Below, one piece after another: positions 17,462 to 25,849 of a stretch of DNA of 64,000 nt (positions are counted from its first letter, which is position 1; each line of letters starts with the position of its first letter). Under the pieces are notes generated by a model. That model worked only from the letters and a program-made list of their open reading frames with translations, did not search any database and was not told where the DNA came from. The stretch is from the NCBI GenBank assembly GCA_003674045.1, contig PENC01000001.1, positions 868,001 through 932,000 on the forward strand. Reading direction: 5' to 3'. The stretch is from Streptomyces griseocarneus (GTDB lineage: Bacteria > Actinomycetota > Actinomycetes > Streptomycetales > Streptomycetaceae). Made by a program: the position numbers and the translations under genes.

Positions 17462-18510
17462 CGAGGCTCATCCCCTCGCCGGTCGTCGTCGACATCCGCG
17501 CCGGAGCGCTGGACGATCTGGCCGGCGTCCTCGCCGACCAGCGGATCTCCAGCTCCGGCAAGCTGGCCATCGCCATCAGCGGCGGCTCCGGGGCGGTGCT
17601 GCGCGAGCGGCTCGCCCCGGCGCTGCCCGGCGCCACCTGGTACGAGGTGGGCGGCGGCACCCTGGATGACGCGATCAAGCTCGGCGACGCCATGAAGAAG
17701 GGGCACTACGACGCGGTCGTGGGCCTCGGCGGCGGCAAGATCATCGACTGCGCGAAGTACGCCGCCGCGCGGGTCGGCCTGCCGCTGGTGGCCGTCGCCA
17801 CCAACCTGTCGCACGACGGCCTCTGCTCGCCCGTCGCGACCCTCGACAACGATGCCGGTCGCGGCTCCTACGGCGTGCCCAACCCGATCGCCGTCGTCAT
17901 CGACCTCGACGTGATCCGCGAAGCCCCGGTGCGCTTCGTCCGCTCGGGCATCGGCGACGCCATCTCCAACATCTCCTCCGTCGCGGACTGGGAGCTCTCC
18001 CACCGCGAGACCGGCGAGGCGATCGACGGCCTGGCCGCCGCCATGGCCCGCCAGGCGGGCGAGGCCGTGCTGCGTCACCCCGGCGGCGTCGGCGACGACG
18101 GCTTCCTCCAGGTGCTCGCCGAGGGCCTGGTGCTCACCGGCATCGCCATGTCGGTGGCCGGCGACAGCCGCCCCGCCTCCGGCGCCTGCCACGAGATCAA
18201 CCACGCCTTCGACCTGCTCTACCCCAAGCGGGCCGCCAGCCACGGCGAGCAGTGCGGCCTCGGCGCCGCCTTCGCGATGTACCTGCGCGGTGCCCGTACG
18301 GAGTCCGCGCTCATGGTCGAGGTGCTGCGCCGCCACGGGCTGCCCGTGCTGCCGCAGGAGATCGGCTTCAGCGCCGAGGAGTTCGTGAAGGCCGTGGAGT
18401 ACGCCCCGCAGACCCGCCCCGGGCGCTACACGATCCTGGAGCACCTCGACCTCTCCACCGACCAGATCAGGGACGCTTACGCCGACTATGCCAAAACCGT
18501 CACTAGCTGA
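17449..18510 (+). CDS. glycerol-1-phosphate dehydrogenase-like, iron-containing ADH family
   Basis: 353 residues from GTG 17449, overlapping the upstream gene by 13 nt. NAD-binding motifs: ISGGSGAVLRERL and VGLGGGKIIDCAKYAA. Metal ligands: NLSHDGLCSP, ACHEINHAFDLLY and SHGEQCGLGA. This pattern fits sn-glycerol-1-phosphate dehydrogenases (archaeal G1PDH and bacterial AraM), which reduce dihydroxyacetone phosphate. Other members of the fold reduce different polyol ketones. The cytidylyltransferase and CDP-alcohol phosphotransferase neighbours suggest that it makes the phosphorylated alcohol they activate, which would make glycerol-1-phosphate, uncommon in bacteria, a candidate. Confidence 0.85.
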   Translation: MPVLTRLIPSPVVVDIRAGALDDLAGVLADQRISSSGKLAIAISGGSGAVLRERLAPALPGATWYEVGGGTLDDAIKLGDAMKKGHYDAVVGLGGGKIIDCAKYAAARVGLPLVAVATNLSHDGLCSPVATLDNDAGRGSYGVPNPIAVVIDLDVIREAPVRFVRSGIGDAISNISSVADWELSHRETGEAIDGLAAAMARQAGEAVLRHPGGVGDDGFLQVLAEGLVLTGIAMSVAGDSRPASGACHEINHAFDLLYPKRAASHGEQCGLGAAFAMYLRGARTESALMVEVLRRHGLPVLPQEIGFSAEEFVKAVEYAPQTRPGRYTILEHLDLSTDQIRDAYADYAKTVTS

Positions 18511-19273
18511 ACTCCGACCGGTCGTCCACCCCGGCGGCCTCAAGGACCGGCGCAGCGGTGAGCACTGGGCCGGGCGCCTCTACATGCGCGAGGTCTCGCT
18601 GCGCTGCACCCGGGTGCTGCTGGACAGCAGGCCCACGCCCAACCAGTACACCGGCCTGATGATCCTCGCCGGGGTCGCCGCGGGCGCGGCGCTGCTGATC
18701 CCGGGCCTGACCGGCGCGGTCCTCGGCATGCTGCTCATCCAGCTCTACCTGCTGCTGGACTGCGTGGACGGCGAGCTCGCGCGCTGGCGCAAGGTCACCT
18801 CGACGACCGGCGTCTACCTCGACCGGGTGGGCCACTACCTCTCCGAGGCCGCTCTTCTGGTGGGTTTCGGCATGCGCGCGGCGGACGTCTTCCACCGGGA
18901 CGGAGCGGCCACGCAGTGGCAGTGGGCGTTCCTGGGCACGGTGGCCGCGCTCGGCGCGATCCTGATCAAGGCCGAGACGGACCTGGTGGACGTGGCCCGG
19001 ACCCGCAGCGGCATGGCGGCCGTGGAGGATTCCGCGGCGACGCCCCGCTCGGCGCGCATGGCCATGGCCCGCAGGGCGGCGGCCGCGCTGAAGTTCCACC
19101 GGCTGGTCGGCGGCGTCGAGGCGTCGCTGGTGATCCTGGCCGCCGGGATCGCCGACTTCTTCCACCACGACCTGCTGTTCACCCGGATCGCGGTCGTCGT
19201 GCTGGCCGCCGTCGCGGTGCTGCAGACCGTGCTGCACCTCGTGTCCATCCTCGCTTCGAGCAGGCTGAAATGA
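18488..19273 (+). CDS. second CDP-alcohol phosphotransferase
   Basis: 261-residue integral membrane protein with about six hydrophobic segments (LMILAGVAAGAALLIPGL, LGMLLIQLYLLL, FLGTVAALGAILI, ASLVILAAGIADF, IAVVVLAAVAVLQTVL). The catalytic motif is LLLDCVDGELARW with D91, D94, G95 and D112. The fourth acidic residue of the family motif is replaced by His116 (GVYLDRVGHYL). It overlaps the dehydrogenase gene by 23 nt and the glycosyltransferase gene by 4 nt. It probably carries out a phospho-alcohol transfer distinct from that of the first gene. With the His substitution, altered chemistry or acceptor use is possible. Confidence 0.85.
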   Translation: MPKPSLAELRPVVHPGGLKDRRSGEHWAGRLYMREVSLRCTRVLLDSRPTPNQYTGLMILAGVAAGAALLIPGLTGAVLGMLLIQLYLLLDCVDGELARWRKVTSTTGVYLDRVGHYLSEAALLVGFGMRAADVFHRDGAATQWQWAFLGTVAALGAILIKAETDLVDVARTRSGMAAVEDSAATPRSARMAMARRAAAALKFHRLVGGVEASLVILAAGIADFFHHDLLFTRIAVVVLAAVAVLQTVLHLVSILASSRLK

Positions 19274-20166
19274 CTGCCCCCTCGCCGAAGGTCGGCGCGG
19301 TCGTCCTCACCATGGGCAACCGCCCGGCCGAGCTGCGCGCGCTGCTGGAGTCCGTCGCCAAGCAGGACGGCGATCCCATCGAGGTCGTCGTCGTCGGCAA
19401 CGGCTCCCCGCTGCCCCCGCTGTCCGTCCCCGGCCTCACCGTCCGCACGGTGGAGCTGTCCGAGAACGTCGGCATCCCGGCCGGCCGCAACGTCGGCGTC
19501 GAGGCCTTCGGCCCCGCCGGGCGCGAGGCCGACATCCTGCTCTTCCTGGACGACGACGGGCTGCTGCCCGGCCAGGACACCGCCGAGCTGTGCCGCCGGG
19601 CCTTCACCGAGGACCCGAAGCTCGGCATCATCAGCTTCCGCATCGCCGACCCCGACACCGGTGTCACCCAGCGCCGCCACGTGCCGCGGCTGCGTGCCTC
19701 GGACCCGCTGCGGTCCTCGCGGGTGACGACCTTCCTCGGCGGCGCCAACGCCGTGCGCACCCGGGTCTTCGCCGAGGTCGGCGGGCTGCCCGACGACTTC
19801 TTCTACGCGCACGAGGAGACCGACCTCGCGTGGCGCGCCCTCGACGCGGGCTGGATGATCGACTACCGCGCCGACATGGTGCTGCACCACCCGACGACGG
19901 CCCCCAGCCGGCACGCGGTCTACCACCGGATGGTGGCCCGCAACCGGGTGTGGCTCGCGCGCCGCAACCTGCCCGCGCCCCTCGTCCCCGTCTACGTCGG
20001 CGTGTGGCTGCTGCTGACGCTGGCCCGGCGGCCCTCGCTGCCCGCGCTGCGCGCCTGGTTCGGCGGCTTCCGCGAGGGGTGGACGACGCCGTGCGGACCA
20101 CGCCGTCCCATGAAGTGGCGTACCGTGTGGCGCCTGACCCGACTGGGTCGCCCTCCCGTGATCTGA
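19270..20166 (+). CDS. glycosyltransferase family 2 protein
   Basis: 298 residues, GT-A fold: GAVVLTMGNRPAELRALLES at the N-terminus, ENVGIPAGRNVGVEAFG, the metal-binding FLDDDG (a DXD-like site), and GGANAVRTRVFAEVGGLPDDFFYAHEETDLAWRA as acceptor/ED region. A short hydrophobic segment near the C-terminus (VYVGVWLLLTLA) may anchor it to the membrane. ATG 19270 overlaps the previous stop. It likely adds sugars on the cytoplasmic face to the lipid-linked product later exported by the ABC transporter 71 nt downstream. The sugar donor is not predictable, though the divergent galE suggests UDP-hexose. Confidence 0.9.
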   Translation: MTAPSPKVGAVVLTMGNRPAELRALLESVAKQDGDPIEVVVVGNGSPLPPLSVPGLTVRTVELSENVGIPAGRNVGVEAFGPAGREADILLFLDDDGLLPGQDTAELCRRAFTEDPKLGIISFRIADPDTGVTQRRHVPRLRASDPLRSSRVTTFLGGANAVRTRVFAEVGGLPDDFFYAHEETDLAWRALDAGWMIDYRADMVLHHPTTAPSRHAVYHRMVARNRVWLARRNLPAPLVPVYVGVWLLLTLARRPSLPALRAWFGGFREGWTTPCGPRRPMKWRTVWRLTRLGRPPVI

Positions 20167-20237
20167 CAAGCTCTAGTCGTGAGCACATCGGGCGCGAACC
20201 GGGGCCCCGGCCCCGGGAGCGCACCTAGAGGACGAAA

Positions 20238-21191
20238 GTGTCAACTGTGAGCGAGACAACGCACGACGGTGCGGTCGCCATGAGTGCCCCGCCGTCACCG
20301 GACGACGGACTGGCCGCCGCCGAGCTGGCGGCCAAGTACGGCCTCGCGGTGAGCGGTGCCCGGCCGGGGCTCGCGGAGTACGCGCGGCAGCTGTGGGACA
20401 GGCGGCACTTCATCGTCGCCTTCTCCCGTGCCAAGCTGACCGCCCAGTACAGCCAGGCCAAGCTGGGCCAGGTGTGGCAGGTGGCGACGCCGCTGCTGAA
20501 CGCCACGGTCTACTTCCTGATCTTCGGCGAGCTCATGGGCCAGAGCAAGGGCATGGGCATCAAGACGTACATCCCGTTCCTGATCACGGGCATCTTCGTC
20601 TTCACCTTCACCCAGAGCTCGGCGATGTCGGGCGTCCGCGCGATCGCTGGCAACCTGGGACTGGTGCGGGCCCTGCACTTCCCACGGGCGGCGCTGCCGA
20701 TCTCCTTCGCGCTCCAGCAGCTCCAGCAGCTGCTGTTCTCGATGATCGTCCTCTTCGCCTTCCTCATCGGCTTCGGGCACGTCCCGCAGCTGTCGTGGCT
20801 GCTGATCGTCCCGATCCTGGCGCTCCAGTTCGTCTTCAACACCGGCCTGGCGATGATCCTGGCCCGGCTGGGCAGCAAGACCCCGGACCTGGCCCAGCTG
20901 TTGCCGTTCGTCCTGCGCACCTGGATGTACGCGTCCGGTGTGATGTACAGCCTGGTCGAGGCGCTGAAGAAGGCCAAGTCCCCGGGCTGGCTCATCGACG
21001 TGCTGAGCGCGAACCCGGCCGCCGTCTTCATCAACCTGATGCGCGACTCCCTGATCACCGGGCACGCGGCGCACAAGCACATCGACCTGCCGCCGCACGT
21101 GTGGGCGCTGGCGGTCGGCTGGACGCTGCTGATCGGCGTCGGGGGCTTCGTGTTCTTCTGGAAGGCTGAGGAGCAGTACGGCCGTGGCTGA
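20238..21191 (+). CDS. TagG-like ABC transporter permease
   Basis: 317 residues from GTG 20238, with six predicted membrane helices in an ABC-2 permease fold. It has about 65 soluble N-terminal residues, the RAKLTAQYSQAKLGQVWQVATPLLNA motif typical of O-antigen and teichoic-acid exporters, and FGELMGQSKGMGIKTYIPFLITGI. Permeases of this type form the channel through which undecaprenyl- or lipid-linked glycans cross the membrane. It overlaps the ATPase gene by 8 nt. Together with the upstream enzymes it indicates that the operon product is exported. Confidence 0.92.
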   Translation: MSTVSETTHDGAVAMSAPPSPDDGLAAAELAAKYGLAVSGARPGLAEYARQLWDRRHFIVAFSRAKLTAQYSQAKLGQVWQVATPLLNATVYFLIFGELMGQSKGMGIKTYIPFLITGIFVFTFTQSSAMSGVRAIAGNLGLVRALHFPRAALPISFALQQLQQLLFSMIVLFAFLIGFGHVPQLSWLLIVPILALQFVFNTGLAMILARLGSKTPDLAQLLPFVLRTWMYASGVMYSLVEALKKAKSPGWLIDVLSANPAAVFINLMRDSLITGHAAHKHIDLPPHVWALAVGWTLLIGVGGFVFFWKAEEQYGRG

Positions 21192-21990
21192 GCAGAAGAC
21201 CGAGCAGAAGGAAGCCCTCTCCGTGGCGTCCTCCCAGGTGCCGACGGTGATCGCGGACGACGTGCACATCGTCTACCGCGTCTACGGCGGCAACACGGGC
21301 CGGGGCAGCGCCACCGCCGCCCTCAACCGGCTCGTCCGGCGCAAGCCCGACGCGGGTGTGCGTCAGGTGCACGCCGTCCGGGGGGTGAGCTTCACCGCGT
21401 ACCGCGGCGAGGCCATCGGCCTGATCGGCTCCAACGGCTCCGGCAAGTCGACCCTCCTGAAGGCCATCGCCGGCCTGCTGCCCACCGAGAGCGGCAAGGT
21501 GTACACCAATGGCCAGCCCTCGCTGCTGGGCGTCAACGCGGCCATGATGAACGACCTCACCGGCGAGAAGAACGTGATGCTCGGCGGTCTGGCGATGGGC
21601 ATGACCCGCGAGCAGATCCGCGAGCGCTACCAGGAGATCGTCGACTTCTCGGGCATCAACGAGAAGGGCGACTTCATCACGCTGCCCATGCGGACGTACT
21701 CGTCCGGCATGGCGGCCCGGCTGCGGTTCTCCATCGCCGCGGCCAAGGACCACGACGTGCTGATGATCGACGAGGCGCTGGCCACCGGTGACCGGTCCTT
21801 CCAGAAGCGCTCCGAGGCCAGGGTGCGCGAGCTGCGCGAGCAGGCGGGCACCGTCTTCCTCGTCAGCCACAACAACCGGTCCATCCGGGACACCTGCGAC
21901 CGGGTGCTCTGGCTGGAGCACGGACGGCTGCTGATGGACGGGCCGACCGACGAGGTCGTCAGGGCCTACGAGAAGGAGACGGCCCGGTAG
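21184..21990 (+). CDS. TagH-like ABC transporter ATP-binding protein
   Basis: 268-residue nucleotide-binding domain: Walker A GSNGSGKST, signature YSSGMAARLRFS (the SSGM form is typical of TagH/Wzt-type exporters), Walker B VLMIDEALATGD and switch VSHNNRSIRDTCDR. The insert before Walker A (RLVRRKPDAGVRQVHAVRGVSF) also fits this subgroup. There is no long C-terminal carbohydrate-recognition domain, so recognition of a capped chain end is unlikely. Last gene of the operon; a strong terminator follows within 16 nt. Confidence 0.93.
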   Translation: MAEQKTEQKEALSVASSQVPTVIADDVHIVYRVYGGNTGRGSATAALNRLVRRKPDAGVRQVHAVRGVSFTAYRGEAIGLIGSNGSGKSTLLKAIAGLLPTESGKVYTNGQPSLLGVNAAMMNDLTGEKNVMLGGLAMGMTREQIRERYQEIVDFSGINEKGDFITLPMRTYSSGMAARLRFSIAAAKDHDVLMIDEALATGDRSFQKRSEARVRELREQAGTVFLVSHNNRSIRDTCDRVLWLEHGRLLMDGPTDEVVRAYEKETAR

Positions 21991-22005
21991 TCCCGTACGG
22001 CGCAG

Positions 22006-22036
22006 GGCCCCCGCCGGCACGCCACCGGCGGGGGCC
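22006..22036 (+). terminator. strong hairpin terminator after ABC exporter
   Basis: Perfect 12-bp inverted repeat GGCCCCCGCCGG / CCGGCGGGGGCC with a 7-nt loop, followed by TT. It separates the polymer-export operon from the hopanoid genes, so the two are probably transcribed independently. Confidence 0.85.
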
Positions 22037-22243
22037 TTGACCGTTCCGTAACGATCAACTCACTTATTGACAGGGTTGATTCGGTCCTCGCGTGGCATTG
22101 TATGGATCAAGCACGTACCCGGGCGCGCGTCGGACACCTGTACGGCGTACGCTGTACCGTGCTGATTTGCGTGGAACGGGGCGATACCGGTGTATCCCGA
22201 TCGCGGAGAGCGGTTCCGTCGGTCGGACGGGGGAGGTGCCCAG
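22037..22243 (+). promoter_or_regulatory. upstream region of the hopanoid operon
   Basis: About 200 bp with locally low GC (AACTCACTTATTGACAGGG). A TTGACA hexamer at 22067-22072 could be a -35 element, but I see no convincing -10 hexamer at the right distance. The segment lies between the terminator and the first short ORF and is the most likely promoter position for hpnC onward. Confidence 0.4.
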
Positions 22244-22321
22244 GTGAACAGGGGGAGGTCTGTCCTGCGGCGTGTCCGAAATGGGATGTTCTGGGTCGGC
22301 AGTGTAGAACGGGAGATGTGA
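22244..22321 (+). CDS. short leader ORF 1 upstream of hpnC (hypothetical)
   Basis: 25-codon frame starting GTG 22244 (MNRGRSVLRRV...), preceded at 7 nt by GGAGG within GGGGGAGGTG, among the best ribosome-binding sites in the window. It is Arg-rich and ends TGA at 22319-22321, six nt before the next short ORF. There is no known homolog. It is either a regulatory leader peptide or a chance ORF; the strong site favours real translation. Confidence 0.35.
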   Translation: MNRGRSVLRRVRNGMFWVGSVEREM

Positions 22322-22326
22322 CGGCA

Positions 22327-22392
22327 ATGGCTACGGGAACTCTCCAGCGCCGAGGGGCTCGCGCCGTCCCCGGTCCGGGCAGCCCGCGGTGA
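22327..22392 (+). CDS. short leader ORF 2 overlapping hpnC start (hypothetical)
   Basis: 21-codon frame from ATG 22327 (MATGTLQRRGARAV...), with GGGAG 11 nt upstream. Its TGA overlaps the hpnC GTG as GTGA. hpnC itself has no visible ribosome-binding site, so coupled translation from this ORF could be how hpnC is initiated. It may also be the true N-terminus of HpnC separated by a frameshift, since the peptide has no stop-rich character. Confidence 0.35.
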   Translation: MATGTLQRRGARAVPGPGSPR

Positions 22393-23288
22393 CGGCGGGG
22401 ACGGACGCGCACGAGCGCGCCGTGCTCGACAAGGCCGCGCACGAGAACTTCCCCGTGGCACCCTTCTTCGTGCCACGTGCCTGGCGGGACGATCTCATGG
22501 CCGTGTACGGATACGCCAGACTCGTGGACGACATCGGTGACGGCGATCTCGCGCCCGGTGGCCGTGACGCCGAGTTCCTCGGCCTCGACCCCGGGCAGCG
22601 CGACGACCGGCCCGCCATGCTCGACGCCTTCGAGGCCGACCTGCGCCGCGTCTTCGAGCACACCGGCACCGGCCCCCGGCACCCGCTGCTGCGCCGCCTG
22701 CGCCCGACCGTCCGGCGGTGCGGGCTCACCCCCGAGCCCTTTCTCGGCCTGATCGAGGCGAACCGCCAGGACCAGGTCGTCCGCCGCTATGCCACCTACC
22801 AGGACCTGCTCGCGTACTGTGAGCTGTCCGCCAATCCCGTCGGCCGCCTGGTCTTGGGCATCACCGGCACCGCGAGCCCCGAGCGGATCCGCCGCTCGGA
22901 CGCGGTCTGCACAGCGCTGCAGATCGTCGAACACCTGCAGGACGTCACCGAGGACCTCGGGCGCGACCGCATCTATCTCCCGGCCGAGGACATGAAGCGC
23001 TTCCACGTGGGCGAGGCCGACCTCGCCCGTCCCACCAGTGGCGCGTCGTTGCGTGCCCTGGTGGCGTACGAGGCGGAACGCGCCGGAGAACTGCTGAATG
23101 AAGGCACCCCCCTGGTGGGTAGCGTCCACGGCAGGTTGAAGCTGTTGCTCGCGGGATTCGTGGGCGGGGGGAGGGCCGCGATCGGAGCGGTTGCCGCCGC
23201 GGGATACGACGTTCTGCCCGGACCGCCCAAGCCCACCAAGCTCAGATTGCTGCGCGAGGTGGGAGCGACACTGCGAAGAGAGGGGTGA
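22389..23288 (+). CDS. hpnC: squalene synthesis protein HpnC
   Basis: 299-residue trans-isoprenyl diphosphate synthase-fold protein of the squalene/phytoene synthase family. The two Asp-rich regions are RLVDDIGDGD and LQDVTEDLGRDRIYLP. With HpnD and HpnE it forms the bacterial three-step route from farnesyl diphosphate to squalene; HpnC converts presqualene diphosphate to hydroxysqualene. GTG 22389 is the only usable start after an in-frame stop at 22303-22305. The stop overlaps hpnD (GTGA). Confidence 0.92.
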   Translation: MTAGTDAHERAVLDKAAHENFPVAPFFVPRAWRDDLMAVYGYARLVDDIGDGDLAPGGRDAEFLGLDPGQRDDRPAMLDAFEADLRRVFEHTGTGPRHPLLRRLRPTVRRCGLTPEPFLGLIEANRQDQVVRRYATYQDLLAYCELSANPVGRLVLGITGTASPERIRRSDAVCTALQIVEHLQDVTEDLGRDRIYLPAEDMKRFHVGEADLARPTSGASLRALVAYEAERAGELLNEGTPLVGSVHGRLKLLLAGFVGGGRAAIGAVAAAGYDVLPGPPKPTKLRLLREVGATLRREG

Positions 23289-24235
23289 GCGGGACCGTGA
23301 ACGGATCGCAAGACGTATCCGCGCCGGTGCTCGCCGCGTACAGCTACTGCGAGGCGGTCACCGGACAGCAGGCCGGCAATTTCAGCTACGGCATCCGGCT
23401 CCTGCCGACCGCCAAGCGGCGCGCCATGTCGGCGCTGTACGCCTTCTCACGGCGGGTCGACGACATCGGCGACGGCCCGTTGGCCGTGGAAGCCAAGCAG
23501 CAGCGGCTCGAGGAGACCCGTGACCTGCTCGCCCGCATCAGGGAGGGCAGGGTCGAGGAGGACGACACCGACCCGGTGGCCGTCGCGCTCAGCCATGCCG
23601 CGCGGCGCTTCCCGATTCCGCTCGGCGGGCTCGACGAACTGATCGACGGCGTTCAGATGGATGTACGTGGGGAGACCTACGAGACCTGGGACGACCTCGC
23701 GGCGTACTGCCGCTGTGTCGCGGGTGCCATCGGACGGCTCTCGCTCGGTGTCTTCGGCACCGTGCCGGGCGCGCGGGATGCCGCACGCGCCTCCGAGTAC
23801 GCCGATACGCTGGGGCTCGCGCTTCAGTTGACAAACATCCTGCGCGACGTCCGGGAGGACGCGGCCAACGGCCGCACCTACCTGCCCTCCGACGACCTCG
23901 CCAAGTTCGGCTGCTCCGCGGGCTTCCACTCCGTGCGGCCGCCCGCGGGCTCCGACTTCACCGGTCTGGTCCACTTCGAGGTGCGGCGCGCCCGCGCGCT
24001 GTTCGCCGAGGGCACCAAGCTGCTGCCCATGCTCGACCGGCGCAGCGGCGCCTGCGTCGCCGCCATGGCGGGCATCTACCGCAGGCTGCTGGACCGTATC
24101 GCCCAGGACCCCCACGCCGTGCTGCGCGGCAGGGTCTCGCTCCCCGGACGCGAGAAGGCGTATGTCGCCGTGCGCGGCCTGTCCGGCATGGACGCGCGGA
24201 GCGTCCAGCGGCGGACCGCCGGGGGGCGCGTTTGA
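23285..24235 (+). CDS. hpnD: presqualene diphosphate synthase HpnD
   Basis: 316 residues, squalene/phytoene synthase family. Asp-rich motifs are FSRRVDDIGDG and NILRDVREDAANGRTYLP; GNFSYGIRLLPTAKRRAMSALYAF is the typical N-terminal helix. It condenses two farnesyl diphosphates head to head into presqualene diphosphate. GTG 23285 overlaps the hpnC stop. GTG 23297 is an alternative, with GAGAGGGG about 12 nt upstream. Confidence 0.93.
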   Translation: MSGTVNGSQDVSAPVLAAYSYCEAVTGQQAGNFSYGIRLLPTAKRRAMSALYAFSRRVDDIGDGPLAVEAKQQRLEETRDLLARIREGRVEEDDTDPVAVALSHAARRFPIPLGGLDELIDGVQMDVRGETYETWDDLAAYCRCVAGAIGRLSLGVFGTVPGARDAARASEYADTLGLALQLTNILRDVREDAANGRTYLPSDDLAKFGCSAGFHSVRPPAGSDFTGLVHFEVRRARALFAEGTKLLPMLDRRSGACVAAMAGIYRRLLDRIAQDPHAVLRGRVSLPGREKAYVAVRGLSGMDARSVQRRTAGGRV

Positions 24236-24317
24236 TGCGCCCTATTCGTACCGGTGGGCGGTGTGCAACCCTCCGGCGGTCGTACACGTCACTGACAGGA
24301 GCCGAGGGGGTGGGCGC

Positions 24318-25778
24318 ATGACGGCACCACGGACGCAGGACCGTGCCGAGCGCCGGCACGCGGACGGCGCGGACCGGCCCCTGGGCGCGGCCGCGGTGGT
24401 CGTCGGCGGCGGGCTGGCGGGCATCACCGCCGCGCTCGAACTCGCCGACGCCGGGCTGCGCGTCACCCTCGTCGAGGGCCGTCCGCGGCTGGGCGGCCTC
24501 GCCTTCTCCTTCCGCCGGGGCGAGCTGACCATCGACAACGGCCAGCACGTCTACCTGCGCTGCTGCACCGCCTACCGGTGGTTCCTCGACCGCGTCGACG
24601 CCGCCGCCCTCGCCCCGCTGCAGTCCCGCCTCGATGTGCCCGTGCTCGACGTGGGCCACCCCTCCGGGCGCCCCCGCCTCGGCCGGCTGCGCCGTACCGG
24701 CCTGCCCGTACCCCTGCACCTGGCGGCGAGCCTCGCCACCTACCCGCATCTCTCGCTCGCCGAGCGGGCCAAGGTCGGGCGTGCCGCGCTGGCGCTCGGC
24801 GGGCTCGACCTCGACGACCCCGCGCTCGACGGCGAGGACTTCGCGAGCTGGCTGCGCCGCCACGGGCAGTCGTCCCGTGCCGTCGAGGCGCTGTGGGACC
24901 TCGTGGGCGTCGCCACGCTCAACGCCACCGCCGACAAGTCCTCGCTGGGCCTGGCCGCCATGGTCTTCAAGACCGGGCTGCTCTCCGAGCCCGGCGCCGC
25001 CGACATCGGCTGGGCCCGCGTCCCCCTCGGTGAACTGCACGACACCCGGGCCCGTGCCGCCCTCGAGGCGGCGGGCGTGCGCACCGAGCTGCGCACCCGC
25101 GCCACCGCGATCACCCGCGGCGAGGACGGCGGCTGGCACGTCGACATCGAGGCGGGGACGGGCCGCGCCGAGCGGCTCGACGCCGACGCCGTCGTGCTCG
25201 CCGTGCCGCAGCGCGAGACCCACGGACTGCTGCCCGAGGGCGCGCTCGACGCCCCCGACCGGCTGCTGGAGATCGGCACGTCCCCGATCCTCAATCTTCA
25301 CGTCGTATACGACCGCAAAGTATTGCGACAGCCCTTCTTCGCGGCCCTCGGGTCGCCCGTGCAGTGGGTCTTCGACCGCACCGACTCCTCCGGACTCGGC
25401 GAGCGCGCCGACGGCGGCCAGTACCTGGCGGTCTCCCAGTCGGCCGCGCACGAGGACATCGACCGGCCGGTCGCCGAGCTGCGCGAGCGCTACCTCCCCG
25501 AGCTTCAGCGGCTGCTGCCCGCCACGCGCGGCGCGGCCGTCCGCGACTTCTTCGTGACCCGGGAGCGGACAGCGACGTTCGCCCCCGACCCGGGCGTCGG
25601 CCGGCTGCGGCCGGGCGCCCCCACGAACACGCCCGGCCTCTACCTGGCCGGCGCGTGGACCGCCACCGGCTGGCCCGCGACCATGGAGGGCGCGGTGCGC
25701 AGCGGTGTCACCGCCGCGGGCGCGGCACTCTCCGGGCTCGGTCGCCCCCACCGGAACCCCTTGCGGGGGGCGGTATGA
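24318..25778 (+). CDS. hpnE: hydroxysqualene dehydroxylase HpnE
   Basis: 486-residue flavoprotein of the amine oxidase/phytoene desaturase type. The FAD dinucleotide fold is VVVGGGLAGITAALELADAG, followed by EGRPRLGG and DNGQHVYLRCC; the C-terminal FAD contact is GLYLAGAWTATGWPATMEGAV. It reduces hydroxysqualene to squalene. GAGGGGG stands before ATG 24318; the 82 nt after hpnD contain nothing else. Its stop overlaps an in-frame ATG of the next gene (25775). Confidence 0.92.
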   Translation: MTAPRTQDRAERRHADGADRPLGAAAVVVGGGLAGITAALELADAGLRVTLVEGRPRLGGLAFSFRRGELTIDNGQHVYLRCCTAYRWFLDRVDAAALAPLQSRLDVPVLDVGHPSGRPRLGRLRRTGLPVPLHLAASLATYPHLSLAERAKVGRAALALGGLDLDDPALDGEDFASWLRRHGQSSRAVEALWDLVGVATLNATADKSSLGLAAMVFKTGLLSEPGAADIGWARVPLGELHDTRARAALEAAGVRTELRTRATAITRGEDGGWHVDIEAGTGRAERLDADAVVLAVPQRETHGLLPEGALDAPDRLLEIGTSPILNLHVVYDRKVLRQPFFAALGSPVQWVFDRTDSSGLGERADGGQYLAVSQSAAHEDIDRPVAELRERYLPELQRLLPATRGAAVRDFFVTRERTATFAPDPGVGRLRPGAPTNTPGLYLAGAWTATGWPATMEGAVRSGVTAAGAALSGLGRPHRNPLRGAV

Positions 25779-25849
25779 ACGAGGCGAGCCACCCAGGCGT
25801 GCCGCCCCGCCACGGGGCGCGCACGAGCACGACCACCAGAGGAGAGACC

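Noticed and set aside
22067..22107. TTGACA-based sigma-70 promoter for hpnC
   Set aside because: No acceptable -10 hexamer at 16-19 nt; recorded only as a possible promoter region.
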